64,000 nt of DNA from Pseudolabrys sp963742345. Lineage in GTDB: Bacteria > Pseudomonadota > Alphaproteobacteria > Rhizobiales > Xanthobacteraceae. The notes under the pieces were generated by a model. It was not told the origin of the DNA and made no database searches. It saw only the letters and a program-made list of their open reading frames with translations. The position numbers were made by a program, and so were the translations under genes. Of the stretch, positions 61,385-64,000 are shown one piece after another. Each line of letters starts with the position of its first letter. Positions within the stretch are counted from its first letter, which is position 1. The DNA is taken from contig CAVULO010000011.1 in the NCBI GenBank assembly GCA_963742345.1, positions 310,001 to 374,000 of the forward strand. Reading direction: 5' to 3'.

Positions 61385-62923
61385 CTATCGCCGGGCTTTG
61401 GCGCGAAAAGTAGCAACCCAATCACGCCCGAATAGGGCCAGAACGGTTCCACCATAGACCGTAGCCCCGATCGCGCCAATAATTGCAAGCGCAGCAAGAT
61501 CACGCGGGCCGTTCCAATCGGCGAGCCACCGAACGACCGGCCCATGGCATAGCCACAGCGCCACAGCCAACAGGACGCTGGCACCTGCCAGCCTGATCAT
61601 CGATTGACGTAGCCGCGCATCATGAGAGACATGTCCGGCGCGCGTTGCAAACCAGATGACCAGGATAAGATTGATCCAGGCGCCAATCGAAGTCGCCAAC
61701 GCTAGCCCTACCTGCGCGAGTGGTCCCATCAACAGTACTTTAAATGCGATATTAACCGCCGCCGCGATCAGGGCGGCTTTTACCGGCGTCGCCGTATCGC
61801 CACGCGCGAAGAATGTCGCGACAGCACTGCGTATCAGCACGAATGGTAACAGCCCGAACGCATAGGCCGTGAGCGTGTGTGCCGCTGCATCGGCGTCGGC
61901 GGCCGTGAAGGCGCCGCGCATAAACAATGCGCGCATGATCAGATCGGGGATGACGAAAAATGCCGCGATACACGGAAGCGACAGCAAAAGCGTGAATTCG
62001 ATGGCGCGATTCTGCGCGTGCGCAGCGCCTCGGTGATCTCCGCCGGCAATGCGGCGTGACATTTCGGGAAGAATAACGGTGCCGGCGGCAATGCCGATAA
62101 CGCCGATCGGCAACTGATTGAGCCGGTCGGCATAATAAAGTGCAGACAATGCGCCCGCCGGCAGAAAACTTGCAATAATTGTGTCTGCAAATAACGCGAG
62201 TTGCACGCCAGCCGAACCGAGAATTGCCGGACCGAGCGCGCGGAAAAATTTTCGCACATCGGCGTCAAGCTCGGGCCAACGGAACCTTGCCAATACTCCG
62301 GCGATACTTGCATCGCCCGCGACCAGCAAAAATTCGAGAATACCGGCGACGAGAACGCCCCACGCCGCTGCATGACCGGCAGTCGGAAAGAAAGCTGCCA
62401 ATGCAAGCGCAAGCATGAGCGAAAGATTGAGCAGAATTGGAGCGGCGGCAGCAGCCGCGAAACGCTGCAATGCGTTGAGGATGCCACCATAGAGCGTCAC
62501 TAAAGTGATCAACAGCAGGTAGGGAAACGTGATGCGCGTGAGTTCTACCGCGAGCGCAAATCGTCCGGGGTCGCGCGCAAAGCCCGGCGCCAGCACATCG
62601 ATCACGGCCGGTGTGAATATCAGCGCCACCGCCAGCAATAAAATCTGGCTTGCGAGAAGCAGTGTGAAGATGCGATCTGCGAATTGCCCGGCTCGCGCGG
62701 CCCCACCCTCCTCGCGGATGCGCGCGTAGGCTGGCACGAACGCTGCATTGAAGGCGCCTTCGGCGAATATGGCGCGGAAGTGGTTGGGCAGGCGCAGCGC
62801 AACAAAAAAGGCGTCGGCAACCGGTCCGGCGCCCAATACCGCTGCCAAAATAATGTCTCGAATGAACCCGCTGATACGCGAGAGCAGCGTAAAGCCGCCA
62901 ACCGTTAGAATGCGTTCAATCAT
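61385..62923 (-). CDS. murJ: Lipid II flippase MurJ
   Basis: The 512-residue protein has 13-14 hydrophobic helices and begins MIERILTVGGFTLLSRISGF, RDIILAAVLGAGPVADAFFV and FRAIFAEGAFNAAFVPAYAR, the conserved MurJ (MviN) start with the charged cavity residues. It flips lipid II across the inner membrane for peptidoglycan synthesis. It is divergent from manC; a 13-bp inverted repeat lies between them. It is preceded by no ribosome site that I can call clearly. Confidence 0.95.
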   Translation of the reverse strand: MIERILTVGGFTLLSRISGFIRDIILAAVLGAGPVADAFFVALRLPNHFRAIFAEGAFNAAFVPAYARIREEGGAARAGQFADRIFTLLLASQILLLAVALIFTPAVIDVLAPGFARDPGRFALAVELTRITFPYLLLITLVTLYGGILNALQRFAAAAAAPILLNLSLMLALALAAFFPTAGHAAAWGVLVAGILEFLLVAGDASIAGVLARFRWPELDADVRKFFRALGPAILGSAGVQLALFADTIIASFLPAGALSALYYADRLNQLPIGVIGIAAGTVILPEMSRRIAGGDHRGAAHAQNRAIEFTLLLSLPCIAAFFVIPDLIMRALFMRGAFTAADADAAAHTLTAYAFGLLPFVLIRSAVATFFARGDTATPVKAALIAAAVNIAFKVLLMGPLAQVGLALATSIGAWINLILVIWFATRAGHVSHDARLRQSMIRLAGASVLLAVALWLCHGPVVRWLADWNGPRDLAALAIIGAIGATVYGGTVLALFGRDWVATFRAKARR

Positions 62924-62963
62924 CGGGGAAGGTCCCTGCTCCCGCGCAAAAACACTGCCAATT

Positions 62964-63027
62964 AATTGTCTTAAGGTTTATGCCACGATAGCGATAGTCA
63001 GGTACCTGGAACTGCCTTAAGACAATT
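62964..63027. promoter_or_regulatory. Long perfect inverted repeat between murJ and manC
   Basis: AATTGTCTTAAGG (62964-62976) and CCTTAAGACAATT (63015-63027) are exact reverse complements separated by 38 bp; within the spacer CAGGTACCTG (62999-63008) is a separate perfect palindrome. It sits in the divergent promoter region. Two identical half-sites about five helical turns apart (51 bp centre to centre) suit looping or cooperative binding. Confidence 0.55.
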
Positions 63028-63066
63028 CCGCCCCGAAACAAAGAGTCTCGAGCCGACCGCAAGTCT

Positions 63067-64000
63067 ATGCCCTCACCGATCATCCCCATTTTGCTGGCCG
63101 GCGGCGCCGGGACCAGGCTTTGGCCGGTGTCGCGAGACGCCCTACCGAAGCAATTCCTGCCTTTGGTGGGTGACAGGTCGACCTACCAGGAGACCCTGCT
63201 TCGCGTGCAGGATCCAATGTTTGCGCCGCCGATCGTCATCACCGGGCCAAACTTCCATTTTTTCGCGCGCCGGCAGGCCGAGGAAGTCGGCGTCGAGGCA
63301 ACCGTCCTGATCGAGCCTTTGCGGCGCGATTCCGGCCCGGCCATAGCAGCGGCGACGGCGATCGCTGCCATCCGCGACCCGCAGGCCGTGGTGCTGGCGC
63401 TCGCGGCTGACCACATTATTCTCGACGTCGAAGCATTCCGTGCCACTTGTCGCGCCGGCCGCGCCGCTGCTGAAGCCGGACGCATTGTCACCTTCGGCAT
63501 CAAGCCGACCGAGCCTAAAACGAGCTACGGCTATATTCTTCCTGGTGAAGCGATTGGCAGCGACGGCGTGCACGCCGTCAAAAGTTTCGTTGAAAAGCCG
63601 GATCCCGCAACTGCCGCCCGTTACGTACGCGAAGGCTATTTGTGGAACTCCGGCAACTTCCTTTTCCGCGCCGACGTATTGCTATCCGAGCTCGATCGGC
63701 TCGAGCCAGAGATGGCCACCGCGATCAAAGAGGCAGTTGCGAATGCCAGCAACGATCTTGGCTTCCTCCGCCTGCAGCCGGAAGCCTTCGCGCGAGCACA
63801 GCAGAAATCCATTGACTATGCCGTGATGGAAAAAACCGATCGCGCCGCGGTCGTGGCGGGACAATTCCGCTGGTCAGATATCGGCAGCTGGGACGCGCTG
63901 TTCGACATTACACCGCGCAATTCTGCGGGCAACGTGCTGCATGGTCCGGTCGTGGCCATGGACGCCCGCGATTGTGTGATCCATTCCGATCAGCGCCTGA
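63067..64000 (+). CDS. manC: Mannose-1-phosphate guanylyltransferase, 3'-truncated by window edge
   Basis: The ATG at 63067 opens PIIPILLAGGAGTRLWPVSR, the nucleotidyltransferase signature, followed by LPKQFLPLVGD, ADHIILD, FGIKPTEPKTSYGYI, FVEKPD and WNSGNFLF. It makes GDP-mannose from mannose-1-phosphate and GTP for polysaccharide synthesis. The frame is open to the window end at codon 312, so a C-terminal isomerase domain, if any, is not seen. It is divergent from murJ and lies downstream of the inverted repeat. Confidence 0.93.
   Translation, partial: MPSPIIPILLAGGAGTRLWPVSRDALPKQFLPLVGDRSTYQETLLRVQDPMFAPPIVITGPNFHFFARRQAEEVGVEATVLIEPLRRDSGPAIAAATAIAAIRDPQAVVLALAADHIILDVEAFRATCRAGRAAAEAGRIVTFGIKPTEPKTSYGYILPGEAIGSDGVHAVKSFVEKPDPATAARYVREGYLWNSGNFLFRADVLLSELDRLEPEMATAIKEAVANASNDLGFLRLQPEAFARAQQKSIDYAVMEKTDRAAVVAGQFRWSDIGSWDALFDITPRNSAGNVLHGPVVAMDARDCVIHSDQRL

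Noticed and set aside
62962..62974. CtrA box (TTAA-N7-TTAA) in the murJ-manC promoter
   Set aside because: The two TTAA elements are separated by 5 bases rather than 7.
1..64000. CRISPR array, insertion sequence, prophage or tRNA gene
   Set aside because: Reading both strands I found no regularly spaced repeats, no transposase or integrase and no cloverleaf with a conserved T-arm.

Overview
The window looks like chromosomal DNA of a GC-rich alphaproteobacterium, most likely Hyphomicrobiales (Rhizobiales) near the Bradyrhizobiaceae/Xanthobacteraceae. The grounds are the many families typical of that group (DUF3551, DUF992, HdeA/B-like, an NdvA-type glucan exporter, PmtA-type methyltransferase, Ku, TAXI, Bug and LivK solute-binding proteins), FixK/FNR-type boxes and a TPP riboswitch on a thiM-thiE-thiD operon. 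I see no tRNA, rRNA, CRISPR array, transposase or phage gene.

Layout. 1-5.5 kb: a glycosyltransferase (cut by the left edge) with an LpxH-like metallophosphatase, a PmtA-like lipid methyltransferase, an SDR, a FadL-type porin and a PilZ protein. 5.8-8 kb: a fumarylacetoacetate-hydrolase-family gene and a hypothetical gene, each with one frameshift. 8-13 kb: small exported proteins, an LssY-domain protein, an ion channel and an outer-membrane-like protein. 13-19.7 kb: a lipoprotein hydrolase, a membrane-anchored TAXI protein, Ku, a Bug-type binding protein, and a LivK-type binding protein followed by an exported acetolactate decarboxylase. 19.7-28.7 kb: small metal-site and membrane proteins around FixK-like boxes, a methyltransferase, a winged-helix/TPR regulator, an amino-acid binding protein, an NdvA-like exporter and stress-type small proteins.

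28.7-32.8 kb is a compact catabolic module: MarR regulator and Gfo/Idh dehydrogenase on one strand, a phthalate-4,5-dioxygenase-like Rieske oxygenase and a binding protein on the other, with a perfect 16-bp palindrome between them. 33-36.5 kb holds a LivK-type binding protein translationally coupled to a chemoreceptor whose sensor region resembles TorS. 36.6-46 kb is mostly small exported proteins plus a patatin lipoprotein, an MlaD/PqiC-like fusion, a cyclic-nucleotide-domain membrane protein and a DUF2235 hydrolase. 46.3-48 kb is a PAS-GGDEF-EAL protein.

48.2-51.6 kb is a TPP-riboswitch thiM-thiE-thiD operon whose last, overlapping gene is a DctP/TakP-type binding protein. 51.7-64 kb: a lone Lrp ligand domain, a DMT exporter, two c-type cytochromes, a molybdenum hydroxylase large subunit, an RND efflux pump whose permease gene has an in-frame stop, murJ, and mannose-1-phosphate guanylyltransferase (cut by the right edge).

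Two patterns stand out. Seven solute-binding proteins of at least five families occur with no cognate permease beside any of them. Three genes carry single lesions (two frameshifts, one nonsense codon), which could be real decay or sequence errors.
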